Translations under genes and position numbers: made by a program
Notes under the pieces: generated by a model
Told to the model about the DNA's origin: nothing
The model's database searches: none
Seen by the model: only the letters and a program-made list of their open reading frames with translations
Origin: an uncultured Bacteroides sp.
Lineage (GTDB): Bacteria > Bacteroidota > Bacteroidia > Bacteroidales > Bacteroidaceae
DNA: 55,297 bases
Direction: 5' to 3'
Assembly: GCF_958445495.1 (NCBI RefSeq)
Contig: NZ_CAUCSQ010000028.1
Location: 1-55,297, forward strand
Part shown: positions 16,304 to 25,516 of the stretch, one piece after another
Layout of the letters: every line of letters starts with the position of its first letter
Numbering within the stretch: the stretch's first letter is position 1

Positions 16304-17851
16304 ATGGCAAAGAAAATGATTTCACAACTTTCGGTACTGGCGGTACTGACAGTTTTCCTGGCAGCATGTTCCCAAACGACGGAATATACAAGTGTAATAC
16401 CGGCAGACGCTTCGGTTGTCGCCTCCATCAACTTGCAGTCTTTGGCAGACAAAGCAGGATTGGGTGACAAAGAGAATGAAGCCGCCAAGCAAAAAGTCCT
16501 GGAAGCGCTGAAAAGCGGAATGAATGCAGCCGCTTTCCAACAGTTGGAAAAGATTATAAAAAATCCGAGTGAGTCGGGCATCGATATTACGTCCCCACTC
16601 TATGCGTTCAATTCCTCTTCTTTCCCATACGCTTCCGTAATAGCTAAAATCAGCAATGAAGATGACTTGCGCACATCGCTGGACATCATGGCAAAAGAAC
16701 AAATCTGCCAACCCGTTAACGAAGCAGACGGCTACAACTTCACCACCATGAATGGCAGCCTGCTCGCATTCAATAGCACTACAGTATTGATAATCACCGT
16801 AAACGGCACTTCTCAAACCGAAAAGGCGAAAGAAGCGATTACCAAGCTGATGCAGCAAACCGCCGACAACAGCATTGTAAAGTCCGGAGCTTTCCAGAAA
16901 ATGAACAAGTCGAATGACGATATCAATTTCTTCGCCTCCATGACAGCCATTCCTTCCGACTACCAACGCCAAATCAGCATAGGGTTGCCTTCCGAAGTCA
17001 AGCCGGAGGACATAACTATTATAGGAGGATTAAACTTCGAAAAAGGCAAAATTGTCCTCAAAGCAGAAAACTATACGGAAAACGAAACCGTAAAAGCCCT
17101 TTTAAAAAAGCAACAGGATTCATTCTGCAAAACGAAAAACACATTTATCAAGGATTTTCCATCCTCTACCCTGCTCTTCCTTAACCTCGGCATAAAAGGA
17201 GAAAATTTCTATCAGCTACTAAGTGAAAACCAGGAATTCCGCAATACGGTATCCATTGCCGAAGCAGATGAAGTAAAAGAACTGTTCAGTTCGTTCAACG
17301 GTGATATTTCCGTCGGGCTAATCAATGTAACGTTGGGCAATACACCCACTTTCCTGTTATATGCAGACATCAAAAACGACGATGCCCTCCAAACCCTGTA
17401 CAAGAACAAACAATTATTAGGACTGAAAAAAGGAGAAGATATTCTGGAACTCGGCAAAAACGAATATCTGTACAAAACCCGAAAAATGAATGTCTTTTTC
17501 GGAGTGAAAAACAAACAGATGTATGCAACCAATGATGAACTTCTTCATAAGAACATAGGTAATGCAGTAGACAAATCCATCGAAGACACTCCCTATGCGT
17601 CAGAAATGAAAGACAAAAGCACATTCATAGCTGTCAACGCAGAAGCCATACTCGACCTGCCCATCATAAAGATGCTGTCCGGATTCGGCGGTAAGGAAGT
17701 CAAGACTTACCTCGACCTGGCTAACCGGATATCATACCTGTCGATAAGTTCAGAGGGAGCAGTCAGCGAAACCACCCTTTGCCTGAAAGATAAAAACGTA
17801 AATGCGCTTAAACAGATTGTAGACTTCGGCAAGCAGTTTGCCGGCATGTAA
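16304..17851 (+). CDS. DUF4836-family lipoprotein
   Basis: A 515-residue lipoprotein with lipobox LAAC, acylated Cys at residue 22. It starts the mature part with a IPADASVVASIN stretch typical of the DUF4836 family in Bacteroidetes; function unknown. No Asp follows the lipid cysteine (Ser-Gln does), so I make no location claim beyond envelope. It is followed at 16 bases by an ABC ATPase and an FtsX-like permease, which suggests the four-gene group works in the envelope together. Confidence 0.8.
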   Translation: MAKKMISQLSVLAVLTVFLAACSQTTEYTSVIPADASVVASINLQSLADKAGLGDKENEAAKQKVLEALKSGMNAAAFQQLEKIIKNPSESGIDITSPLYAFNSSSFPYASVIAKISNEDDLRTSLDIMAKEQICQPVNEADGYNFTTMNGSLLAFNSTTVLIITVNGTSQTEKAKEAITKLMQQTADNSIVKSGAFQKMNKSNDDINFFASMTAIPSDYQRQISIGLPSEVKPEDITIIGGLNFEKGKIVLKAENYTENETVKALLKKQQDSFCKTKNTFIKDFPSSTLLFLNLGIKGENFYQLLSENQEFRNTVSIAEADEVKELFSSFNGDISVGLINVTLGNTPTFLLYADIKNDDALQTLYKNKQLLGLKKGEDILELGKNEYLYKTRKMNVFFGVKNKQMYATNDELLHKNIGNAVDKSIEDTPYASEMKDKSTFIAVNAEAILDLPIIKMLSGFGGKEVKTYLDLANRISYLSISSEGAVSETTLCLKDKNVNALKQIVDFGKQFAGM

Positions 17852-17867
17852 TTCGTAAACAAACGGC

Positions 17868-18512
17868 ATGAACAGCATTCATTTACAGCAAACACTTCCC
17901 CAAGTGTTTGCTGACCGTAACTCGATAACTTCGGATATATGGCACCGGGACCTCATTTTCCGGAAAGGAGAAATGTACCTGATTGAAGCAGCCTCCGGGA
18001 CCGGAAAATCTTCGTTGTGCAGCTACCTGTACGGTTATCGCAACGACTATCAAGGAATTATCAATTTTGACGAAACCAATATCAAGGCATACTCCGTGAA
18101 ACAATGGGTAGATTTGAGAAAACATTCGTTGAGCATGCTTTTTCAGGATTTGCGCATTTTCACGGAGCTGACCGCCCTTGAAAACGTGCAATTAAAAAAC
18201 AACCTCACCGGATACAAGAAAAAGAAAGAAATCCTGGCTCTTTTCGAACAATTAGGCCTTTCAGACAAACTGCATGTAAAAGCCGGCAAACTCTCGTTCG
18301 GCCAGCAACAACGGGTTGCCTTTATCCGGTCACTCTGCCAGCCGTTCGACTTTCTTTTTCTGGATGAACCAATCAGCCATCTGGACGAAGAAAACAGTTG
18401 TATCATGGGCGAAATTATCATCACCGAGGCAAAAGCGCAGGAAGCGGGAGTTATCGCCACTTCCATCGGAAAACATATCGAGTTGCCTTATCGATGCATA
18501 CTCCGGCTGTAA
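17868..18512 (+). CDS. ABC transporter ATP-binding protein, LolD/MacB-like
   Basis: A 214-residue cytosolic ATPase that would energise the FtsX-like permease downstream. Walker A is AASGTGKSS (41-49), in which the usual first Gly is Ala. The signature LSFGQQQR starts at 142 and Walker B FLFLDEP near 161. The switch region reads ATSIGKHIEL, without the normal His directly after the fourth strand. The Q-loop in MLFQDLRIF is intact. It is probably a working but divergent ATPase. Confidence 0.85.
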   Translation: MNSIHLQQTLPQVFADRNSITSDIWHRDLIFRKGEMYLIEAASGTGKSSLCSYLYGYRNDYQGIINFDETNIKAYSVKQWVDLRKHSLSMLFQDLRIFTELTALENVQLKNNLTGYKKKKEILALFEQLGLSDKLHVKAGKLSFGQQQRVAFIRSLCQPFDFLFLDEPISHLDEENSCIMGEIIITEAKAQEAGVIATSIGKHIELPYRCILRL

Positions 18513-18669
18513 ATAAACGGGAAACAAGCAGCCAGCCATGAATGACGGCCAATAAGGTATGAACAGGCCACCGGTCGAACAGCAACATTCTGTCATTCCA
18601 AATAAAAAACAAAAAACAGGCCTGTATAATCACAGATTACGGATTCACAACATATAAATCAGAAAACAA

Positions 18670-19875
18670 ATGTCAGCTCTTGTCTGGAAACTTCTCCGCC
18701 AACATATCAGTATCGGCCAATTAGCCGGTTTCTTTTCAGCCAACCTATTCGGCATGATGATTGTACTGCTCGGCGTGCAATTTTATAAAGACGTCATTCC
18801 GGTATTCACCGAAGGAGACAGTTTTATGAAAAAAGACTTCATCATAGCGACGAAAAAGATTAGCACACTGGGTTCCTTCGCCGGAAAAAGCAACACATTC
18901 TCACCCGAAGACATTGCCGATTTGAAGAAACAGCCGTTTACCAGGACAATCGGGGCTTTCACCCCTTCCCAATTCAAAGTCTCGGCAGGATTGGGCATGG
19001 AGAAAGCCGGCATCCATCTCTCCACAGACATGTTTTTCGAATCGGTCCCCGACGAATTCGTCGACATCAATCTCGATAAATGGCATTTCGACCGGTCCGA
19101 CCGTACAATTCCCATTATTATCCCCCGCAACTACCTGAACCTCTACAACTTCGGTTTTGCCCAAAGCCGGAGCTTGCCCAAACTGTCGGAAGGCCTGATG
19201 AGCCTCATCCAGATGGACATCATAATACGCGGCAACGGACAGGTGGAACAATACAAAGGAAATATCGTAGGTTTTTCCAATCGCCTGAATACGATTTTAG
19301 TCCCCCACTCCTTTATGGAATGGGCAAACAAGCAGTTCGCCCCGGCAACGGAAGCACAGCCGGCGCGGCTCATCATTGAAGTCGACAACCCGGCGGATTC
19401 CTCCATTGCCAGCTATTTCCAAAAGAAAGGATACGAAACGGAAGACGGAAAACTGGATGCGGGAAAAACCGCCCACTTCCTCCGGCTCATTGTAGGCATC
19501 GTATTGGGAGTAGGGCTATTCATCAGCATCCTTTCATTTTACATCCTGATGTTAAGCATCTTCTTACTATTGCAAAAAAACACGGCCAAGTTGGAAAGCC
19601 TGCTCCTGATCGGCTACAGTCCCGACAAGGTAGCACTGCCATACCAGCTACTCACGACAGGGCTAAACGCAGCGATATTGCTACTGTCGGTCGGACTAGT
19701 ATCCTGGTTACGCAGCTATTACATAGACAGCATCAGAATGCTATTCCCGCAACTGGAAACCGGTTCCCTATGGATATCCGTCTCCACGGGAGTCCTCTTA
19801 TTCCTTGCCGTATCAATCATTAATATACTGGCTATCAGAAGAAAATTACATTCTATCTGGATGCATAAAGTATAA
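18670..19875 (+). CDS. FtsX-like ABC transporter permease
   Basis: A 401-residue inner-membrane protein with one membrane segment near residues 18-40, a soluble periplasmic domain of about 230 residues, and three more segments near 272-300, 322-348 and 365-388. This is the MacB/LolC/FtsX topology. The partner ATPase is the preceding gene. Such transporters act on envelope proteins or lipoproteins mechanically instead of importing solutes. No substrate is evident. Confidence 0.85.
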   Translation: MSALVWKLLRQHISIGQLAGFFSANLFGMMIVLLGVQFYKDVIPVFTEGDSFMKKDFIIATKKISTLGSFAGKSNTFSPEDIADLKKQPFTRTIGAFTPSQFKVSAGLGMEKAGIHLSTDMFFESVPDEFVDINLDKWHFDRSDRTIPIIIPRNYLNLYNFGFAQSRSLPKLSEGLMSLIQMDIIIRGNGQVEQYKGNIVGFSNRLNTILVPHSFMEWANKQFAPATEAQPARLIIEVDNPADSSIASYFQKKGYETEDGKLDAGKTAHFLRLIVGIVLGVGLFISILSFYILMLSIFLLLQKNTAKLESLLLIGYSPDKVALPYQLLTTGLNAAILLLSVGLVSWLRSYYIDSIRMLFPQLETGSLWISVSTGVLLFLAVSIINILAIRRKLHSIWMHKV

Positions 19876-19892
19876 AAACAAGGCAATATCGT

Positions 19893-22541
19893 ATGAAAAG
19901 CAAAACCGCTCCCGCTACGGACAAAAACATAATGCTATTTATCCTCGGAATATTCGCATTCCTCTCCCCGTCATTTGCACAAACCATGCAAGATACGGTA
20001 ATCGCCCACTTCAACCTGCTGGAAAACATAGCCCAAGAGAAACTGTACCTGCATCTGGACAAGCCCTATTACGGGGCGGGAGAAAAAATCTGGTTCAAAG
20101 GATATCTGGTTAATGCCGTTACCCATCAGGACAATGTACCAAGCAATTTCATCATTACGGAACTGATAAACCGCTCCGACTCCATTGTAGAACGGAAAAA
20201 AATCCGTAGGGATTCCTTAGGTTTCCACAACGCCTTTACCCTGCCGCCCACCCTTCCGGCAGGCGATTATTACCTGCGGGGATATAGCAACTGGATGTTG
20301 AACGAAGAACCGGCTTTCTATTATTCACGCAATCTGAAAATCGGAAACTCAATCGACAACACCATCCTATCAACCATTGAATACCAGCAAGAAGACGAAA
20401 CACATTATACGGCAAAGATATGGTTTAAAGACAACAACCAGGAAACATTCAAGAAGACACTCGTCCGTTACCGCTATATAGAAAACGGCAAAATAAAAAA
20501 CAAAGGCAAAAAAAGAACAGATGAAAACGGATTCATCTCCGTCTCCCTGCCCGACCTGAAACCCTCCGCCACCCGCAGCATCGAAGTAGAATTCGATGAC
20601 CCGCAATATAGTTATAAAAAGACATTCCACCTCCCTGTATTCACAAAAGATTTCGATGTCACATTCTTCCCGGAAGGCGGTTCCCTGCTGGCGGTCGCCC
20701 ATCAGAACATCGCTTTCAAAGCCCAAGGAGCAGACGGTTTTTCCAAAGAAATCGAAGGATTCCTGTTTAATTCCCAAGGAGACACCCTGACCTCTTTCCG
20801 TTCCGAACACAACGGCATGGGAGTATTCACCCTGAACCATATCGGAGAAAACACCTATTATGTGACAGTCAAGTCCATCGACGGGATTTCCAAACGTTTC
20901 GAACTTCCGCCTGTCGAACAAAAAGGCATCGCTCTCGCCATGACACACTACAAACAGGAAATACGTTACGAAATTCAAAAAACGGAAACAACCGAATGGC
21001 CCCAAAAGTTATTCCTATTGGCACATACCCGGGGCAAACTGGTCCTTCTGCAACCAATCAACACTTCCAGGACATTCGGAAAAATGAACGACAGCCTGTT
21101 CACAACAGGCATCACCCATTTCATGCTGATTGACCAAAAAGGAAACGCACTTAGCGAACGTCTTGTTTTCGTCCCGGACCGGAAAGCCCATCAATGGCAA
21201 ATCCGGCCGGAACGGCCTGCCTACGGAAAAAGGGAAAAAGTTTCCCTGCAGATTTCAGCCAAAGACAGCGAAGGGAACCCGGTAGAGGGAAACTTCTCGG
21301 TCAGCATCACCGACCGGAAAAGTATCCGGCAAGATTCCTTTGCCGACAATATCCTGTCAAACCTCCTGCTTACCTCCGATTTGAAAGGCTACGTAGAAAA
21401 CCCCGGCTATTACTTCCTGCGGCAAGACGCACGGACCCTTCGTGCGCTGGACTTTCTGATGCTGACGCACGGATGGCGCAGGCATACGCTGAAAAATGTG
21501 CTGGCTCCTCCTCAACTGAACCTGACCAATTACATCGAAAAAGGACAAACCATCAGCGGACGAATCAAAGGATTTTTCGGGGGAAACGTAAAAAAAGGCC
21601 CCATCTGCATACTGGCTCCCAAACAAAACATTATCGCAACTACCACTACGAATGACAAAGGAGAGTTCATCGTAAATACGGCATTCAAAGACAGCACGAC
21701 TTTCCTTGTCCAGGCACGGACAAAAAGAGGATTTGCCGGAGTCGATATCGAAATCGACACCCCCGACTTTCCGGCCGCCCTCCCCAAAGCACCCTTTCAA
21801 GACAAAGCAACGGCTTTCATGGAAGACTACCTGCTCAACACCCGCGACCGATACTACATGGAAGGAGGCATGCGTGTCTATAACCTGAAAGAAATCCTCA
21901 TCACGGGCAACCGTGCCAGACCCAGTTCTAAAAGCGTATATACCGGAGGCATCAATACCTACACCGTTGAAGGAGACAAACTGGAAAGTTACGGCGCACA
22001 AACGGCTTTCGAAGCAGTCAGCAGATTTCCGGGAGTCAGTATCACCAACGGCAACGAGATACACATCCGCAACAGCCCCGAACAGCCGGTTGTCGTCATT
22101 GACGATATCGTTTACGAAGATGACAACGATATCCTGAAAAGCATACAGACCAGCGATATGTCCAGTCTGAGCCTCCTTCGGGGAGCAGACGCCGCCATAC
22201 TGGGTTCACGCGGTTCCGCCGGCGCAATCGTCATCACCTTAAAAGAAGGCAAAGACCTTCCGGCCAGACCGGCACAAGGCATCATTACCTATACCCCATT
22301 GGGATACAGCGATTCCGTCGAATTTTACCACCCGACATACGACACACCTGAAAAAAAACAAAACCAACGTTCAGACCTGCGAAGCACCATTTACTGGAAC
22401 CCCTCGCTCCAACTGGACAAAACGGGAAAAGCAACCGTAGAATATTACACTCCGGACAGTACCGCTCCGGAAGACATCATCATCGAAGGCATCGACAAGA
22501 ACGGGAAAGTATGCCGGATAACACAGACGATAAACCGGTAA
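19893..22541 (+). CDS. Macroglobulin-like protein with C-terminal TonB-plug domain and no barrel
   Basis: An 882-residue secreted protein (signal peptide ending near Phe-Ala-Gln, about residue 30). Residues about 45-145 read as a macroglobulin MG2-like domain (YLHLDKPYYGAGEKIWFKGY). The middle is beta-rich and includes a carboxypeptidase-regulatory-like stretch near 550-610. A TonB-receptor plug domain begins near 668 (LITGNRA) and holds the VVVIDDIVY and LRGADAAILGSRGSAGAI motifs. Only about 110 residues follow, far too few for a 22-strand barrel. It ends the lipoprotein-ABC-permease run, 17 bases after the permease. Confidence 0.82.
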   Translation: MKSKTAPATDKNIMLFILGIFAFLSPSFAQTMQDTVIAHFNLLENIAQEKLYLHLDKPYYGAGEKIWFKGYLVNAVTHQDNVPSNFIITELINRSDSIVERKKIRRDSLGFHNAFTLPPTLPAGDYYLRGYSNWMLNEEPAFYYSRNLKIGNSIDNTILSTIEYQQEDETHYTAKIWFKDNNQETFKKTLVRYRYIENGKIKNKGKKRTDENGFISVSLPDLKPSATRSIEVEFDDPQYSYKKTFHLPVFTKDFDVTFFPEGGSLLAVAHQNIAFKAQGADGFSKEIEGFLFNSQGDTLTSFRSEHNGMGVFTLNHIGENTYYVTVKSIDGISKRFELPPVEQKGIALAMTHYKQEIRYEIQKTETTEWPQKLFLLAHTRGKLVLLQPINTSRTFGKMNDSLFTTGITHFMLIDQKGNALSERLVFVPDRKAHQWQIRPERPAYGKREKVSLQISAKDSEGNPVEGNFSVSITDRKSIRQDSFADNILSNLLLTSDLKGYVENPGYYFLRQDARTLRALDFLMLTHGWRRHTLKNVLAPPQLNLTNYIEKGQTISGRIKGFFGGNVKKGPICILAPKQNIIATTTTNDKGEFIVNTAFKDSTTFLVQARTKRGFAGVDIEIDTPDFPAALPKAPFQDKATAFMEDYLLNTRDRYYMEGGMRVYNLKEILITGNRARPSSKSVYTGGINTYTVEGDKLESYGAQTAFEAVSRFPGVSITNGNEIHIRNSPEQPVVVIDDIVYEDDNDILKSIQTSDMSSLSLLRGADAAILGSRGSAGAIVITLKEGKDLPARPAQGIITYTPLGYSDSVEFYHPTYDTPEKKQNQRSDLRSTIYWNPSLQLDKTGKATVEYYTPDSTAPEDIIIEGIDKNGKVCRITQTINR

Positions 22542-22606
22542 CCCCATTCCAACCCCATCCCTCCGTCCTTATCTTCATACCCGTACAGGCCCGATGAGAT
22601 AAAAGA

Positions 22607-22639
22607 CCGGCATCCGATAAAAAAACACCCGGATACCGG
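22607..22639. terminator. Imperfect hairpin after the macroglobulin/plug gene
   Basis: CCGGCATCCG (22607-22616) pairs with CGGATACCGG (22630-22639) with one mismatch. The T-run downstream is weak, so this is a tentative terminator. Confidence 0.35.
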
Positions 22640-22658
22640 ACAGGTTAAAATTATTTCG

Positions 22659-22666
22659 TAATTTTG
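22659..22666 (+). promoter_or_regulatory. miaA promoter -7 box
   Basis: TAATTTTG matches TAnnTTTG, 23 bases before the start. Confidence 0.5.
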
Positions 22667-22688
22667 CGGATATTAAAAGGATAAAGCT

Positions 22689-23609
22689 ATGCCGGATTAT
22701 GATTTAATCGCCATACTCGGACCTACAGCCTCAGGAAAAACTCCGTTTGCCGCTGCATTGGCCTATGAGCTCAATACGGAAATTATCAGTGCCGATTCCC
22801 GCCAGATATACAGGGGAATGGACTTGGGAACAGGAAAAGACCTGGCCGACTACACAGTCAACGGACACCCGATTCCCTACCACCTGATTGACATCGCCGA
22901 CCCCGGCTATAAATACAATGTCTTCGAATATCAGCGGGATTTTCTGAATTCCTACGAATCCGTCAAACAAAAAGGCCGTCTTCCCGTTCTATGTGGAGGG
23001 ACAGGCATGTATCTGGAATCAGTCCTGAAAGGCTACAAACTGATACCCGTACCGGAAAATCCGGAATTACGCGCCCGTTTGGCAAACCATTCCCTCGAAG
23101 AACTGACGGAAATGTTAAGCCGATACAAAACCCTGCACAACTCCACCGACGTAGATACGGTGAAACGCGCTATCCGTGCCATAGAAATTGAAGAATACTA
23201 TATCAGCCACCCGGTTCCCGAACGGGAATTTCCGAAGCTGGACAGCCTCATTATCGGTATAGACATCGACCGGGAGCTACGGCGTAAGAAAATCAGCCTC
23301 CGGTTAAAGCAACGGTTAGACGAAGGCATGGCAGACGAAATACGGCGGCTAATCAGTCAGGGCGTTTCGCCGGACGACCTAATCTATTACGGACTGGAAT
23401 ACAAATACCTGACATTATACGTTACAGGCAAAATGACCTACGAAGAAATGTTCAGCGGATTAGAGACAGCGATTCACCAGTTTGCCAAACGGCAAATGAC
23501 CTGGTTTCGCGGTATGGAAAGAAGAGGATTTACAATCCATTGGATAAATGCGGAGCTGCCGATGGAAGAAAAGATAGCATTTGTAAAAGAAAAACTGCAA
23601 AGGAATTAG
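22689..23609 (+). CDS. miaA: tRNA dimethylallyltransferase
   Basis: Adds a dimethylallyl group to A37 of tRNAs reading UNN codons. The 306-residue length is typical. The P-loop GPTASGKT is at residues 11-18, followed by SADSRQIYRGMD near 36 and the DMAPP/tRNA-site GGTGMYL near 101. Bacteroidetes often carry two miaA copies; whether this is the only one cannot be told from the window. Confidence 0.93.
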   Translation: MPDYDLIAILGPTASGKTPFAAALAYELNTEIISADSRQIYRGMDLGTGKDLADYTVNGHPIPYHLIDIADPGYKYNVFEYQRDFLNSYESVKQKGRLPVLCGGTGMYLESVLKGYKLIPVPENPELRARLANHSLEELTEMLSRYKTLHNSTDVDTVKRAIRAIEIEEYYISHPVPEREFPKLDSLIIGIDIDRELRRKKISLRLKQRLDEGMADEIRRLISQGVSPDDLIYYGLEYKYLTLYVTGKMTYEEMFSGLETAIHQFAKRQMTWFRGMERRGFTIHWINAELPMEEKIAFVKEKLQRN

Positions 23610-23617
23610 TATCTTTG
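23610..23617 (+). promoter_or_regulatory. Probable -7 box ahead of the lipid kinase gene
   Basis: TATCTTTG directly follows the miaA stop and lies 72 bases before the next start. The -33 element is not clear. Confidence 0.4.
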
Positions 23618-23688
23618 CGAAAAAGAGAGCAATACAAGTTCCAGTTTCCAAATTGTGAACAGCCCATTGCCAAACCGTAAATAAACGT

Positions 23689-24615
23689 ATGAGTGTAGAA
23701 CCAAAGAAATGGGGAGTGATTTACAACCCGAAAGCCGGTACGCGGAAGGTAAAAAAGCGTTGGAAAGAAATCAAGGAGTACATGGACAGCAAAGGCGTCG
23801 ATTATGACTATGTACAGTCCGAAGGTTTCGGTTCGGTGGAGCGTCTTGCCAAAATTCTGGCAAACAACGGCTACCGCACGATTGTTATCGTAGGCGGTGA
23901 CGGCGCGTTAAACGATGCAATCAACGGAATCATGCTCTCCGATGCCGAAGACAAAGAAAATATAGCCTTAGGAATCATACCGAACGGCATCGGGAACGAC
24001 TTCGCCAGATACTGGGGACTCAGCACCGAATACAAACCGGCTGTAGACTGCATCATCAACCACCGTCTGAAAAAAATAGACGTAGGCTATTGCAACTTCT
24101 ACGACGGCAAAGAACACCGCCGCCGCTATTTCCTCAATGCGGTCAACATCGGGTTGGGAGCACGAATCGTAAAAATCACCGACCAGACCAAACGCTTCTG
24201 GGGAGTCAAATTCCTGTCGTACGTCGCCGCTCTGTTCTCCCTCATATTCGAACGGAAACTCTACAGGATGCACCTGCGCATCAACGACGAACACATACGC
24301 GGACGTATCATGACGGTATGCGTAGGAAGCGCCTGCGGATGGGGGCAGACTCCGAGCGCCGTGCCCTATAACGGATGGCTGGACGTCTCCGTAATCTACC
24401 GTCCCGAATTCCTGCAAATCATTTCGGGACTGTGGATGCTCATCCAGGGAAGGATTCTGAACCATAAGGTAGTGAAAAGTTACCGGACCAAAAAAGTGAA
24501 AATACTTCGCGCGCAAAACGCCTCCGTAGACCTGGACGGACGCTTATTGCCCAAACACTTTCCACTGGAAATAGCCATACTTCCGGAAAGGACCACACTC
24601 ATTATTCCGAATTAA
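23689..24615 (+). CDS. Diacylglycerol kinase-family lipid kinase
   Basis: A 308-residue member of the DAGK catalytic family, which phosphorylates lipids such as diacylglycerol or sphingoid bases. The nucleotide-binding motif GGDGALNDAING is at 69-80 and the NGIGNDFAR stretch near 103. Bacteroides make sphingolipids, so either lipid class is possible. It sits 17 bases before kdsA. Confidence 0.85.
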   Translation: MSVEPKKWGVIYNPKAGTRKVKKRWKEIKEYMDSKGVDYDYVQSEGFGSVERLAKILANNGYRTIVIVGGDGALNDAINGIMLSDAEDKENIALGIIPNGIGNDFARYWGLSTEYKPAVDCIINHRLKKIDVGYCNFYDGKEHRRRYFLNAVNIGLGARIVKITDQTKRFWGVKFLSYVAALFSLIFERKLYRMHLRINDEHIRGRIMTVCVGSACGWGQTPSAVPYNGWLDVSVIYRPEFLQIISGLWMLIQGRILNHKVVKSYRTKKVKILRAQNASVDLDGRLLPKHFPLEIAILPERTTLIIPN

Positions 24616-24632
24616 GACTAAAAACAACAGTT

Positions 24633-25433
24633 ATGATTGAACTTAAAAACAACCCTGCCGGCAACTTTTTCCTATTGGCCGGCCCATGTGTCATAGAAGG
24701 CGAAGAAATGGCAATGCGTATTGCAGAACGGGTGGTGAAAATCACCGAAACCCTGCAGATACCCTACGTGTTCAAAGGCTCATACCGCAAAGCCAACCGT
24801 TCGCGTATGGATTCATTCATGGGCATCGGCGACGAAAAAGCGTTGAAAGTACTGAAAAAAGTACACGACACCTTCGGCATCCCCACCGTAACGGATATCC
24901 ATGCCGCCGATGAAGCAGCGATGGCCGCCGAATACGTAGACATACTCCAGATTCCCGCATTTCTCTGCCGCCAAACAGACCTGTTGGTCGCCGCCGCCAA
25001 AACCGGAAAGACAATCAATATCAAAAAAGGACAGTTCCTTTCCCCGCTAGCCATGCAATTTGCAGCGGAAAAAGTGGTGGAAGCAGGCAACAACTCAGTC
25101 ATGCTGACCGAACGCGGCACAACATTCGGTTATCAAGACCTCGTGGTAGACTATCGCGGCATTCCGGAAATGCAGTCATTCGGCTATCCGGTTATCCTTG
25201 ACGTCACCCATTCGCTGCAACAGCCCAATCAAACCAGCGGAGTGACCGGCGGCATGCCGCAGTTGATAGAGACAATCGCCAAGGCAGGCATCGCAGTCGG
25301 CGCCGACGGAATCTTCATCGAAACCCACGAAAACCCCACCGTGGCAAAAAGCGACGGGGCAAACATGCTGAAACTCGACCTGCTGGAAGGATTACTTACC
25401 AAACTGGTGAAAATACGACAAGCTGCCAAATGA
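24633..25433 (+). CDS. kdsA: 3-deoxy-8-phosphooctulonate synthase (KDO-8-P synthase)
   Basis: Condenses PEP with arabinose 5-phosphate for the KDO of lipopolysaccharide. 266 residues. Motifs include the N-terminal LAGPCVIE, FKGSYRKANRSR near residue 47, the TDIH stretch and VMLTERGTTFGY near 155. A cysteine follows the N-terminal GP (GPCVIE), as in metal-dependent members, but I do not assign a class with certainty. Confidence 0.94.
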   Translation: MIELKNNPAGNFFLLAGPCVIEGEEMAMRIAERVVKITETLQIPYVFKGSYRKANRSRMDSFMGIGDEKALKVLKKVHDTFGIPTVTDIHAADEAAMAAEYVDILQIPAFLCRQTDLLVAAAKTGKTINIKKGQFLSPLAMQFAAEKVVEAGNNSVMLTERGTTFGYQDLVVDYRGIPEMQSFGYPVILDVTHSLQQPNQTSGVTGGMPQLIETIAKAGIAVGADGIFIETHENPTVAKSDGANMLKLDLLEGLLTKLVKIRQAAK

Positions 25434-25516
25434 CTCTTTTTTTCTGCACGTTTGTGATTTACCACAAAGCACTACGACAGATAATGCAGAAACAACTTAT
25501 TTAAATTAAATAGAAC

